This document shows positions 19,532 through 28,420 of a DNA stretch of 64,000 nt, piece by piece. The position numbers and the translations under genes are program-made. The notes under the pieces are model-generated. The model searched no databases and was not told where the DNA came from. It worked only from the letters and a program-made list of their open reading frames with translations. How positions within the stretch are numbered: position 1 is the stretch's first letter; every line of letters starts with the position of its first letter. Origin of the DNA: an uncultured Bacteroidales bacterium (lineage in GTDB: Bacteria > Bacteroidota > Bacteroidia > Bacteroidales > F082); the NCBI GenBank assembly GCA_947303335.1, contig CAMYYB010000006.1, forward strand, positions 1 to 64,000. Reading direction: 5' to 3'.

Positions 19532-19539
19532 AGTGAAAA

Positions 19540-19977
19540 ATGAATCGGATTATTCCTATAGCAAGTGATCATGGTGGCTATGAAATGAAGCAATTTTTGG
19601 TTGAAAAACTGAAGGAATGTGGGTATGAAGTGTACGATTTTGGTACGCATAGTGCCGACAGTGTTGATTATCCTGACATGATTCATCCTTTGGCTTCAGC
19701 CATTTCAAGAGGTGAGTATCCCTTGGGTATTATTCTTTGTGGTAGCGGCAATGGTGCACAGATGACAGCCAATCATCATACCCATGTGCGTGCTGCCTTA
19801 TGTTGGAATGTGGAATTGGCCAAACTGGCCCGTCAGCACAACGATGCCAATATCTTGGCTTTACCTGGACGCTTCATTCCGTTTAATCTTGCATGGGAGA
19901 TGGTGCAGGCTTTTCTTTCTACCCAATTTGAGGGAGGAAGGCACACCAGAAGAGTGGAGAAAATAGAACAGTTTTGA
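19540..19977 (+). CDS. rpiB: Ribose-5-phosphate isomerase B
   Basis: 145 aa; IASDHGGYEMK, YDFGTHSADSVDYPD, GIILCGSGNGAQMTANH. Confidence 0.95.
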   Translation: MNRIIPIASDHGGYEMKQFLVEKLKECGYEVYDFGTHSADSVDYPDMIHPLASAISRGEYPLGIILCGSGNGAQMTANHHTHVRAALCWNVELAKLARQHNDANILALPGRFIPFNLAWEMVQAFLSTQFEGGRHTRRVEKIEQF

Positions 19978-19980
19978 AAC

Positions 19981-21348
19981 ATGACAGACAACGCGAAATT
20001 ATTCAACGAAGCTGCTGAAATTGCTTTCGACGAGGAGCATTGGCAGAAAATCAACTATAGCACAGGCTGCATTGAGAGCAACTTTGCCCGTGGGAAGGTC
20101 AACTACCGAAATATGGATCTTGAGAAACAACGGGCTTATACACTACGCAATAAGTCGCTGATGAAGTTGGAAAAACTCTTGGTGGACTTTGAAACTCATT
20201 TTAATGCTAATGGAGGCAAGGTGCTTTGGGCTCGTAATGCCCAAGATGCCCTTTCATTAATATTTGAGATTATCGCGATGGAACGGGTCAATAAGGTGTC
20301 GCGTTCCAACTCGATGGTACTTGACGAGATAGGACTGAACGAGTTTCTGAGTCGTAAGAACATAGGTCTGGTGGAAACCAGTTCAGGACGATTTGTATTG
20401 CAGGCAGCAAAGCAGAAGCCTTATCATCCGCTTTCTCCCGCTCTTCACCTGTCAAAGGAAGAAGCCAATGCGGTACTGACAGAAAATTTCAAGTTGAAAC
20501 CCAATAGCAGTACCAAGCAGATGGTCAACTTCATGCGTTTCAAAGTAGGTAATGAAGTAAAGGAAACCCAGATATGCATTACAGGAGCCAACTTTCTTTT
20601 GTCTAAAGAAGGCGGCGTAGTATTGACTGAGAACGAAGGTAATATTCTGAAAGCAAGTTCACAGGCTAAGGTTCATATTGTAGTGGCAGGTTTAGGGAAA
20701 GTCATTCCTAATCTTGATGATTTGAGTGTGATGCTGCCTTTGCTTTCGTCTCACGCCACAGGACAGTCTATGTCGGCCTACAACAGTATCACCTTTGGTC
20801 CGTCGCGCAATGGTGAAGGTCCCTCTTATATGTTTGTCATTTTGTTGGACAATGGACGTTCGCAATTACTTGAGCATGAGCGTCAGCGTCAAGTGATGTC
20901 GTGCATACATTGCAGTGCCTGTGTCAGCGTTTGTCCTGTCTACAAGAATATTGGAGGCTATGCATACGGTTCCGCTCATGTGGGTCCGATGGGGGCAGTG
21001 ATGACACCCTTGATGAACGAGTTGGCCGACTTTGCCCATTTGTCAACAGCTTGTGCCCTTTGCAGACGTTGCACTGAGGTCTGTCCTGTGAAAATCCCGA
21101 TTGATGAACTCATCATTGAGAACCGCAACCTTATTAATACTAAAAAGGTGGGCAATTCCAAATGTGACACTCTGCTACGCCTGATGATTTGGCACTGCAA
21201 GTCACGCAAGCGTATGGATAGTCCCCTGTTTATGAAAAAGTTGGAAATGAGACGTTTCGTCAATCTCCAGACTTGGGGCGACAGGCGCGTCTTGCCTGAG
21301 TTTGCTCCCAAGTCATTCAGTCAGATTTGGAAGGAGACGGATTTGTAA
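19981..21348 (+). CDS. lutB: LutB-like lactate utilisation iron-sulfur protein
   Basis: 455 aa; LUD-like region, two Fe-S motifs CIHCSACVSVCP and CALCRRCTEVCP. Confidence 0.88.
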   Translation: MTDNAKLFNEAAEIAFDEEHWQKINYSTGCIESNFARGKVNYRNMDLEKQRAYTLRNKSLMKLEKLLVDFETHFNANGGKVLWARNAQDALSLIFEIIAMERVNKVSRSNSMVLDEIGLNEFLSRKNIGLVETSSGRFVLQAAKQKPYHPLSPALHLSKEEANAVLTENFKLKPNSSTKQMVNFMRFKVGNEVKETQICITGANFLLSKEGGVVLTENEGNILKASSQAKVHIVVAGLGKVIPNLDDLSVMLPLLSSHATGQSMSAYNSITFGPSRNGEGPSYMFVILLDNGRSQLLEHERQRQVMSCIHCSACVSVCPVYKNIGGYAYGSAHVGPMGAVMTPLMNELADFAHLSTACALCRRCTEVCPVKIPIDELIIENRNLINTKKVGNSKCDTLLRLMIWHCKSRKRMDSPLFMKKLEMRRFVNLQTWGDRRVLPEFAPKSFSQIWKETDL

Positions 21349-21352
21349 TATT

Positions 21353-22393
21353 CTATTCCTTATAAGTCATAATCCAGTCAGAAGCAGCCTCAATCACGTT
21401 GTCAATGCCTTGTGCGGTGCAGGCCGGGTCAAGGATGACGAACTCTTGAGGCGGTACGCCGTTCTCGTAATTGTTGCCGTTCATGTCGAGAGTTCGGGTG
21501 ATACTGAAGCGATAGGTCCAGCCGTTAGGAAGAGCGCCACCGTTGGGCAATCCTAAACCGCCACCGCTGTAGTCGCCAAACAAGCGGATGTTGGGATAGG
21601 CCATCGTGCAGAGGGCAAAGAACGATGTGGCACTGTAAGAGCCTCTATCAATGAGTACGGCTACAGGCTTGATATAGGGGTCGCTGCCCCATACAGTGTC
21701 TTTCTCAGGAGCGCAGACGGTGGTCAACGGTTTGAAGTCGTTGTGTCCCGGTCCCGACTTGATTTGCGTCTGGTAGAGCGGCTGTCCGTGGTTGTCGAAG
21801 ATGTTCAGCATCTGGCGGATATTGTCGACGTTGCCGCCACCGTTTTGTCTTAGGTCAAATATCATGCCCTTGCAGTCCTTGTATTGGGCTACCAGATAGT
21901 CCATATACCCTTCGGTGATATCATCCGAAAACGAACTATAGCGGATGTAAGCTACCTCCCCGTTACGGATAGCGTTATGGGCAAAGCCGCCTGTCGAATG
22001 GTGGTAGACGGTAAGGTAGTTGAGCGATACCACAACAGGGTCGATGTTCCTTTGGGCATACATTCTATAATATACTGAGTCGTTGCGCGAGATGTCGAAG
22101 ACTGTGATGAGGTTGGTGTGACCATCCTGCAGCGTGTTGAGCATTGCAGCACAGACGCTGAAGAGACTGTCAGCATCCATGTCGTCGTAAACCATTGGGC
22201 GGAATACCTCGTACACAGAGTCCCAGTCGATGCCTTTCACGTCGAAGAAGGCATACTGCTGGTCCACTTTGTTCCAAAGGTAGTCAAAAACATGGACAGG
22301 GTTGTTAGGTTCATCAGGTTCCATGAAGACGCGCTCGCAGGAGGCAAAACCGAGGAACAGAAGGCAAAAGAGAAGGATATGGATTCTTTTCAT
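21353..22393 (-). CDS. S41 family peptidase, lipoprotein
   Basis: Lipobox-like LLFLGFASC; GMIFDLRQNGGGNVDNIR; RGSYSATSFFALC catalytic Ser; start refined to MKRIHILLFC. Confidence 0.88.
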   Translation of the reverse strand: MKRIHILLFCLLFLGFASCERVFMEPDEPNNPVHVFDYLWNKVDQQYAFFDVKGIDWDSVYEVFRPMVYDDMDADSLFSVCAAMLNTLQDGHTNLITVFDISRNDSVYYRMYAQRNIDPVVVSLNYLTVYHHSTGGFAHNAIRNGEVAYIRYSSFSDDITEGYMDYLVAQYKDCKGMIFDLRQNGGGNVDNIRQMLNIFDNHGQPLYQTQIKSGPGHNDFKPLTTVCAPEKDTVWGSDPYIKPVAVLIDRGSYSATSFFALCTMAYPNIRLFGDYSGGGLGLPNGGALPNGWTYRFSITRTLDMNGNNYENGVPPQEFVILDPACTAQGIDNVIEAASDWIMTYKE

Positions 22394-22401
22394 GGTTATC
22401 A

Positions 22402-23238
22402 TCAATTAATATTGAACATAAAGTTGATGTTGACAGCATGGACAGCATTGTCAAAACGATAGGCACCTTTATGGCCAGTGGATAAATAGTCCCAGCGGTA
22501 GCTGAGTCCGATGCGGTTACCGTTGAGCAGGTTGAAGTTCAGACCCACGTCAGTGCCTGCACCAGGAAACCACTTGCCAAACGCCTCGTAGTCAGTCAAC
22601 AGAGTGTTGATGAGGTTGATATCGCTGGTGTAGTTGTCCATATAGGCATAGCCGGGTCGTATCATCAGTCCAGCGATGGGTAGCGACATTTTGGCATAGA
22701 GGGTCAACAGATTGTGGCTGCCGTTGCAGATAAAAGCGAAGTCGTAGCTCAGCATTCCCTCAGCACAGAGGTTCATGAAGCCTGAAACACCTGTTGACGC
22801 ATTCATCATGGCAGGTATCTCCTTTATGTCGAAAAACGATTGCAAGGCACCGCCCGCCCAGAGGTGAAGCCGGTTGCGCTTGCCGTCGTGAAACCGATAG
22901 AGGAACTCTGTCCTGCTGTCAATGTCATAGGAAGTCCCGCTGTTCTTTAATAAGTTGACAAATACTCGCGAATCATTTTGGATGTGGAATCGATACCATT
23001 CGACGGTGACCCCCACACCAATATTACCGCCCATGCCCAAGTATTTGTAAGGGATGGTGCCGTTATCATAGCAATCGACGATGTCGCCGCCCGCCGACAG
23101 GTTGAGCCAAACGGGTACTTTGCTCTTGTGAACGGGTCGAGGTTCAGCGATGGTTCCTGAGCTTGTCGATGGGTCTTGCGCAAGAGCCTGAGTCATCGTC
23201 AGCAAGAGGCTAATAAAGAATAGAGGTTTAAAATTCAT
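22402..23238 (-). CDS. Uncharacterised outer-membrane beta-barrel-like protein
   Basis: 278 aa; signal peptide; alternating beta pattern ending in HAVNINFMFNIN; carries REP-like peptide DPSTSSGT after the signal peptide. Confidence 0.6.
   Translation of the reverse strand: MNFKPLFFISLLLTMTQALAQDPSTSSGTIAEPRPVHKSKVPVWLNLSAGGDIVDCYDNGTIPYKYLGMGGNIGVGVTVEWYRFHIQNDSRVFVNLLKNSGTSYDIDSRTEFLYRFHDGKRNRLHLWAGGALQSFFDIKEIPAMMNASTGVSGFMNLCAEGMLSYDFAFICNGSHNLLTLYAKMSLPIAGLMIRPGYAYMDNYTSDINLINTLLTDYEAFGKWFPGAGTDVGLNFNLLNGNRIGLSYRWDYLSTGHKGAYRFDNAVHAVNINFMFNIN
23153..23177. repeat. REP-like repeat type A fragment (GTTCCTGAGCTTGTCGATGGGTCTT)
   Basis: Shares TGAGCTTGTCGA core with 2167-2217; translated as DPSTSSGT in CDS 22402-23238. 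Confidence 0.65.
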
Positions 23239-23272
23239 TTAGCGATAGTTTTGAGTATTGAATAATATGGCG

Positions 23273-23280
23273 CAAAAATA
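23273..23280 (-). promoter_or_regulatory. Bacteroidetes -7 element (TATTTTTG)
   Basis: CAAAAATA on + strand, 35-42 bp upstream of 23238 start. Confidence 0.55.
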
Positions 23281-23311
23281 GGATAATATTTTGAAATGTC
23301 GTTAGGTTTAT

Positions 23312-23401
23312 ACTTGAGTGAAATTATTCCTTCACTCGAGTGAAATCATCACTTCACTCGAGTCAATCGATGAATTCACTCGAGTGCCCGTTTTTAGGGG
23401 G
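23312..23401. repeat. 22-bp ladder element, copy 1
   Basis: ACT(T/C)GAGT at 23312, 23334, 23356, 23378 (exact 22-bp spacing), followed by GCCCGTTTTTAGGGGG. Confidence 0.9.
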
Positions 23402-23608
23402 TCTAAAAAACAGGAAGTAAATGATGGAAAAAAGATGATGATAACATCATCTGGCCATAACGGCAATCCAAGGGCATTTAACCGCACCTAACCCGTTCCT
23501 CATCCGGTCAAACCACCCCCTGGCCGAAATAGCTCCGAAAGAGGGCCGAAATGTAGTTCGCTGAATTTGGTTGTCACTTTTGTGCCAGCTTTTTTCAGCG
23601 TAAGACAC

Positions 23609-24259
23609 TTATTCCAAATTATAAGTAGAAAAGACTATTTCTTGTCCAAAAACCCATTGATTTGACGATGTTTTGACATAGGCTCTAACCCAATAAGTCA
23701 TATTCGCCGATACTGTAACAGTTATCGAATAATTTCCTATTTCATTTCCAGGTACAGCCAATTCAGCGAAATAGTTATGATTAATGCCGCAATGAAAGCC
23801 TCGTTCCATATAAGCTGGAGAACCAACTGAAGCCACATATCCATTTAATGTTACATTACAGGTTACCACATTTCCAGACGAATACTCTAGGGATATTAAA
23901 TCTGTTACTTCATTTGTATATATTACAGGTAACTTTTCGATTCGAACATCCCTCCTTATTTGTTCCCCATTCCTAACCTTGATAACAAAATCATCTTCCA
24001 ACTCATCGTATTCAGTTTTGGAAACCATTAAAGAATAATCGCCATCCTCAACATCAAGGAACTCATAAATGCCATCATATCCCGTTAGTCTAGTCTCTCC
24101 ACAAGGTAGGAGTTGCACCATGGCATTAGCCACGGGTTCATCCGTACCAAGGTCTATCACTATACCATAAATGGATCCCTTCTTGCCTTTGCCACAACCG
24201 AACAACACGCAACAAAATAATAACAATGTGGCAATCCTAACCAGTCCATTTTTTCTCAT
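23609..24259 (-). CDS. Carboxypeptidase-regulatory-like domain lipoprotein
   Basis: 216 aa; lipobox LFGC; GSIYGIVIDLGTDEPVANAMVQLLPCGETRLTGYDGIYEFLDVEDGDYSLMVSK. Confidence 0.75.
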   Translation of the reverse strand: MRKNGLVRIATLLLFCCVLFGCGKGKKGSIYGIVIDLGTDEPVANAMVQLLPCGETRLTGYDGIYEFLDVEDGDYSLMVSKTEYDELEDDFVIKVRNGEQIRRDVRIEKLPVIYTNEVTDLISLEYSSGNVVTCNVTLNGYVASVGSPAYMERGFHCGINHNYFAELAVPGNEIGNYSITVTVSANMTYWVRAYVKTSSNQWVFGQEIVFSTYNLE

Positions 24260-24264
24260 AGCAA

Positions 24265-24600
24265 TTATGGTTTTTTCTTCAAAGCCAAACTGACAAACAC
24301 GTTATCTCCTGCAATTATTGTAACTGTTTTATGATTTGTGTAATAATTTGGTTTTTGAGCCCAAACCTCGTATTGGCGAGCATTGAGTTTAAGATACTCA
24401 AAAGCACCGTCAAAGCCAGTAGTGAAAGTGTGAGTACTTGGTGATGTCCACACTTCAACATCTTGAAGGGGTTGGCCAGAATCACGGTCCGTAATTATAC
24501 CTGAAATGGAACCACGATATTCCAATTCATTATTACATGCTGTAATGAAACAAAACAGTATCGCAAATACCAATAATAAGAAACCAATTTTTGTTTTCAT
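24265..24600 (-). CDS. Carboxypeptidase-regulatory-like domain lipoprotein (short)
   Basis: 111 aa; lipobox ITAC; GSISGIITDRDSGQPLQDVEVWTSPSTHTFTTGFDGAFEYLKLNARQYEVWAQ. Confidence 0.72.
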   Translation of the reverse strand: MKTKIGFLLLVFAILFCFITACNNELEYRGSISGIITDRDSGQPLQDVEVWTSPSTHTFTTGFDGAFEYLKLNARQYEVWAQKPNYYTNHKTVTIIAGDNVFVSLALKKKP

Positions 24601-24610
24601 AATATTACAT

Positions 24611-26296
24611 TTAAAAGTTTATTTTCAAAGTTAAAGCTACAGTTTTGTCAGTAATCACAGGATTTAAGCAAATAGATTCTATATTCTTTTTGTAAGATGG
24701 TCGTATAGAATTGTGACGTTGGGATATAGAATTGTGTGCATCCAAAACATTTACTATATAAGAAGCTACAGCAACACCACCACTACTGATGAGGGCTGGT
24801 ACCCAAATAGTTTTATTATTCATAATAAAGCGTTCTCTATCAATAGGGTCTGTTGTATAGCATCCCTTGATATAATTGATTCCAATCATAAATGAAGACC
24901 CAACAATCCCAATTACACTTATTCCTTCCACAATTGGGTATAAGTAACCTCTTGTCTCCATAAAACAATCTTTTGTCTTTTGGCCATAGTACCGTTGATA
25001 TCGGCCTGGCCACCAAGAACGGCACATGTCTTCTCTAAACATCTTCCCTATACTATCATAAAAAGCTATACTGTCCCGAATAATTGCTTCTTCATTCTTC
25101 TTTCTAAATTGTTCAATTCTGTTTTCCAAGACTATTTGTTGTTCTTCAGAGAGAAGTCCAAGTTGTAATGCCAGCACATCGGCGACAATTTCTATCCTTC
25201 CTTTTTCAGAAAAAGAACATACTTTTACATCTATGCCAAAACGAGGATAACTAACGCTCTTTTCTAATGTATCAGATTCAATTTCTTTAAATGTACAATA
25301 GAACTCCAAACCATTTTCGTTAACATCAACAACATCAACAACACACACCTTGTGTGGAATCCAATTATGTCCTTGCAAAATTGCTTGACTTTCTTCTGTA
25401 AAACGATGCTCTTGACGGTCGTAAATCTCTCTAATTATTCTTTCATGCTCTTCATTATATTCATCAATTACAGTATATCGGCCATTGGCTTTGATAAAAT
25501 CATCCCTTAGACGTGAGAGAAGTCTCTTTTTAATGATATTATTTGGTGATGAGATAATATATATCCCGACATTCTCTTGTTTTTGATTGGACGAGACTGT
25601 ACTATCTTTTGTAATATCAATATTTTTCACATTGATAATCTCCAAGATTTTATCTTTCATATCGTTGAAAAGATGGTGGTTGTAAATCACATTCGCGACA
25701 TGTAATTTACCATCAGGTTCGTCTTTGCTGCATATCCCATAATTTTGAAAAAAGTCACCGTTACTACTTGTTGCTATTGCATCTTCAACTTGCAAAGCAG
25801 CGAATACTCGATAACACTGGTTTTCATCATTGCTTTCGTCTTGAATAGCAACAACCACTCGTATAAACCAATATGCACTTAAAGAATCGGTGGTGTAAGG
25901 AAGGCCTTTCCTTAAAGCAGGTTCAAGGATATTCTTGCTGAATTGACCAGGCACATTACTTTGAATAGAGAAATATACTTTTCCATCTTGTTTTATGCGT
26001 TTCATCCACTCTTCATCCTCTTTCTTTTTCTGTCTTTCTAAATCGATTATTTCTTTTCTTGCCATTTCTTTTTTACAACTATCAATCAATTGAATACTAT
26101 ATTCTCTATAGTCAGGACAATTATCACGGCAAAAAACAAATTTTTCAATTGCTTCGGGGTACTGACCAGCAAAAAAATGAACTTTGGCCATATCGAAAAA
26201 AACATGGTCACAAATAGTGTCACAAATAGTAATTGCACGAACACACAAAGTGACAGATAATAAAATAATTACAAGTAATAGTCGTTTCATTGGCAT
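24611..26296 (-). CDS. Uncharacterised secreted/membrane protein with TPR-like N-terminus
   Basis: 561 aa; signal peptide, FDMAKVHFFAGQYPEAIEKF, hydrophobic segments near C-terminus. Confidence 0.6.
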   Translation of the reverse strand: MPMKRLLLVIILLSVTLCVRAITICDTICDHVFFDMAKVHFFAGQYPEAIEKFVFCRDNCPDYREYSIQLIDSCKKEMARKEIIDLERQKKKEDEEWMKRIKQDGKVYFSIQSNVPGQFSKNILEPALRKGLPYTTDSLSAYWFIRVVVAIQDESNDENQCYRVFAALQVEDAIATSSNGDFFQNYGICSKDEPDGKLHVANVIYNHHLFNDMKDKILEIINVKNIDITKDSTVSSNQKQENVGIYIISSPNNIIKKRLLSRLRDDFIKANGRYTVIDEYNEEHERIIREIYDRQEHRFTEESQAILQGHNWIPHKVCVVDVVDVNENGLEFYCTFKEIESDTLEKSVSYPRFGIDVKVCSFSEKGRIEIVADVLALQLGLLSEEQQIVLENRIEQFRKKNEEAIIRDSIAFYDSIGKMFREDMCRSWWPGRYQRYYGQKTKDCFMETRGYLYPIVEGISVIGIVGSSFMIGINYIKGCYTTDPIDRERFIMNNKTIWVPALISSGGVAVASYIVNVLDAHNSISQRHNSIRPSYKKNIESICLNPVITDKTVALTLKINF

Positions 26297-26982
26297 AAAT
26301 CAACTTTCATTTGTTTGATTAATTCTCTTTGTCGTATGAGATCTTCTATTTGATTCTTTAACAGAGGGTTCTTTCCCCCTATTGCTTTGTTAATAGAGTC
26401 AATTCCTACTTTTTTTCGATTCTCGAAAATATCAATGTAATACTTCTTTTTTTCTGCCTTCAACCCCGGGTACTCATTCAACATACAGACTATTTTTTTT
26501 GCTCGATTAAAATCTTCACTTACTTTTTGGTATGCATTTGCAAAATATAGTTCTTCATTATTTATATGGTTTTTGAAATCAACAACCAAACCGTCGAAAC
26601 GCCGTTGAATAGAATCTTGAGGAAAAATATCCTCAGGATATCGCTTCTCTACAATTATAGGTTTCTCAGGCTCTATATTATTTGGTCTATTCTTGGGGTT
26701 CACTAACATAACAGCTATAATAAGTGCTATAATAACAGCAATAAAGACCCAACAATTTCCCCACCCAATAGCCTTGCTTTTATGGCTTTTAAAAAATGGT
26801 ATAAATGATATAACGAAAGTTAAAATAGTTACCAAAGACACCAATATATCATTTTTGTTTAACCAACCAATGCAAATAGCACCTTTCATTATATCAAAAA
26901 CAAGCAAAGCAAGTAAGACACCTAAAGATATTCTATATATCGGAATCTTCTGAAATTTTTCCCTTAATCGACTATTCCTCAT
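26287..26982 (-). CDS. Uncharacterised membrane protein
   Basis: 231 aa; three hydrophobic segments then soluble helical C-terminal domain; 10-bp overlap with downstream gene. Confidence 0.6.
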   Translation of the reverse strand: MRNSRLREKFQKIPIYRISLGVLLALLVFDIMKGAICIGWLNKNDILVSLVTILTFVISFIPFFKSHKSKAIGWGNCWVFIAVIIALIIAVMLVNPKNRPNNIEPEKPIIVEKRYPEDIFPQDSIQRRFDGLVVDFKNHINNEELYFANAYQKVSEDFNRAKKIVCMLNEYPGLKAEKKKYYIDIFENRKKVGIDSINKAIGGKNPLLKNQIEDLIRQRELIKQMKVDLCQ

Positions 26983-27038
26983 AACCCAAATTTAAATTAT
27001 TGCAAACACCATTATTTATACATCTTTATTTCCAGCTG

Positions 27039-27046
27039 CAAAAGTA
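27039..27046 (-). promoter_or_regulatory. Bacteroidetes -7 element (TACTTTTG)
   Basis: CAAAAGTA on + strand upstream of 26982 start. Confidence 0.45.
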
Positions 27047-27254
27047 ATAATTTTACAGTGATTAGCAATAGATTATGAGCAATATTGATAGAAATCATTA
27101 GTTATCCTGGAGTTTTAGTAGTGTTTCAACCAATGCCAGCTGACTTCAAGGATATGTTTCAAAAGATGATGTTCAAATCATGAAAGACGGGGTAAAATGC
27201 TGGAGGCGGTTGGAATAATTTTGCAGAAAAATGTTTCGAATCAAATTTTCTTCG

Positions 27255-27262
27255 TAAGTTTG
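27255..27262 (+). promoter_or_regulatory. Bacteroidetes -7 element (TAAGTTTG)
   Basis: TAnnTTTG 29 bp upstream of the 27292 ATG. Confidence 0.45.
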
Positions 27263-27291
27263 CAACGGAAAAACAAATAATATGGACGGCT

Positions 27292-28176
27292 ATGGTACAA
27301 GACATTAGAGAGAGATACATCAACCCCTACACCGACTTTGGATTCAAGAAGTTGTTTGGCACGGAGATGAATAAGGATTTGCTCATCAGCTTCCTCAACG
27401 CCCTGTTCAACGGCAGCGAGAAGGAGATTGAGGACGTGCAGTATCTCAACGGTGAGAACCTGGGCGACGGTTACGGCGACCGACGCTCCGTCTTTGATGT
27501 CTATTGCATGGCAAAGGACGGGAGCCGCTTCATCGTGGAGATGCAGAAGGCGGAGCAAGCCTTTTTCAAGGACCGTAGCATTTACTACGCCACAACTCCC
27601 ATACGCCAGCAGGCTCCCAAAGGCGAATGGGACTACCATCTTAACGAGGTCTACACGGTGGGCATCCTGAACTTCGAGTTCCCCCACGGCGAATATCCTG
27701 CTGACAGCTATCGGCATGAGATTAAACTGAAGGACGTGGAAGACAACCATGTTTTCTATGACAAGTTGACGTTCATCTACCTTGAAATGCCGAAGTTCAC
27801 CAAGACGGAAGATGAGCTGGTGACACTGTTCGACAAGTGGATGTTTGTCCTGCACAATCTCTATCGCTTGTTGGAACGCCCCAAGGCGTTGCAAGACCGT
27901 GTGTTCAAAAAGCTTTTCGAGCAGGCAGAAATCGCACGATACTCCGAATCGGAACGTAGGCAGTATGAGGAAAGCAAAAAGGTGTTTTGGGACAACTACA
28001 GTGTGATAAAGACTGCCGAGCTCAAGGGAGAAATAAGAGGGGAGATAAAAGGCAGAGAAGAAGGCAGAGAAGAAGGCAAAAAAGAAATTGCCCGAAAGAT
28101 GAAAGCCGATGGCTTGCCGAATGAACTTATAGCGAAATACACTGGGCTTTCTACCGATGAAATCGAAGAGGTTTAA
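27292..28176 (+). CDS. Rpn family recombination-promoting nuclease / PD-(D/E)XK transposase-like protein
   Basis: 294 aa; YINPYTDFGFKKLFGTEMNKDLLISFLNALF, FDVYCMAKDGSRFIVEMQKA; EGREEGKKEIARKMKADGLPNELIAKYTGLSTDEIEEV tail. Confidence 0.9.
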   Translation: MVQDIRERYINPYTDFGFKKLFGTEMNKDLLISFLNALFNGSEKEIEDVQYLNGENLGDGYGDRRSVFDVYCMAKDGSRFIVEMQKAEQAFFKDRSIYYATTPIRQQAPKGEWDYHLNEVYTVGILNFEFPHGEYPADSYRHEIKLKDVEDNHVFYDKLTFIYLEMPKFTKTEDELVTLFDKWMFVLHNLYRLLERPKALQDRVFKKLFEQAEIARYSESERRQYEESKKVFWDNYSVIKTAELKGEIRGEIKGREEGREEGKKEIARKMKADGLPNELIAKYTGLSTDEIEEV

Positions 28177-28229
28177 TGCAAAAACCGTAAGCCTGCGATG
28201 AACACAACTGTAACAAAGTGCCCAACCTG

Positions 28230-28325
28230 CTCCCTGATTCCTCCCTGATTCCTCCCTGAATGGTCTCTGTTTCTCTCTGATTTCTCTCTGATTCTCCCTG
28301 AAATCAGAGAAAAACAGGGAGTATA
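28230..28325. repeat. Degenerate 10-11-bp tandem CTCCCTGATTC repeat with inverted copies
   Basis: Units at about 28230, 28241, 28252, 28263, 28273, 28284, 28294; then inverted AATCAGAGA / CAGGGAG arms. Confidence 0.75.
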
Positions 28326-28412
28326 TAGATGTATATCACCGATTTAGTAGAAAGTTAGTTATATATAAATAACTTTTTGCCGTTTTATTTGCAAACAGCA
28401 AAATCTTCGTTG

Positions 28413-28420
28413 TATTTTTG
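28413..28420 (+). promoter_or_regulatory. Bacteroidetes promoter TTTG-N21-TATTTTTG
   Basis: TTTG at 28388-28391, TATTTTTG at 28413-28420. Confidence 0.55.

Noticed and set aside
23312-23401. Ladder element as a CRISPR array
   Set aside because: Repeat core of 8 bp with 14-bp spacers is far too short, only four units per locus, palindromic spacers, and no cas genes nearby.
27101-27240. Possible transposase remnant (MPADFKDMFQKMMFKS*) upstream of the Rpn-like gene
   Set aside because: Only 16 codons before a stop, no terminal inverted repeats or known IS motif seen; cannot be supported.
27241-27894. 217-aa minus-strand ORF opposite the Rpn-like gene
   Set aside because: Antisense shadow ORF; the + strand translation has recognisable family motifs.
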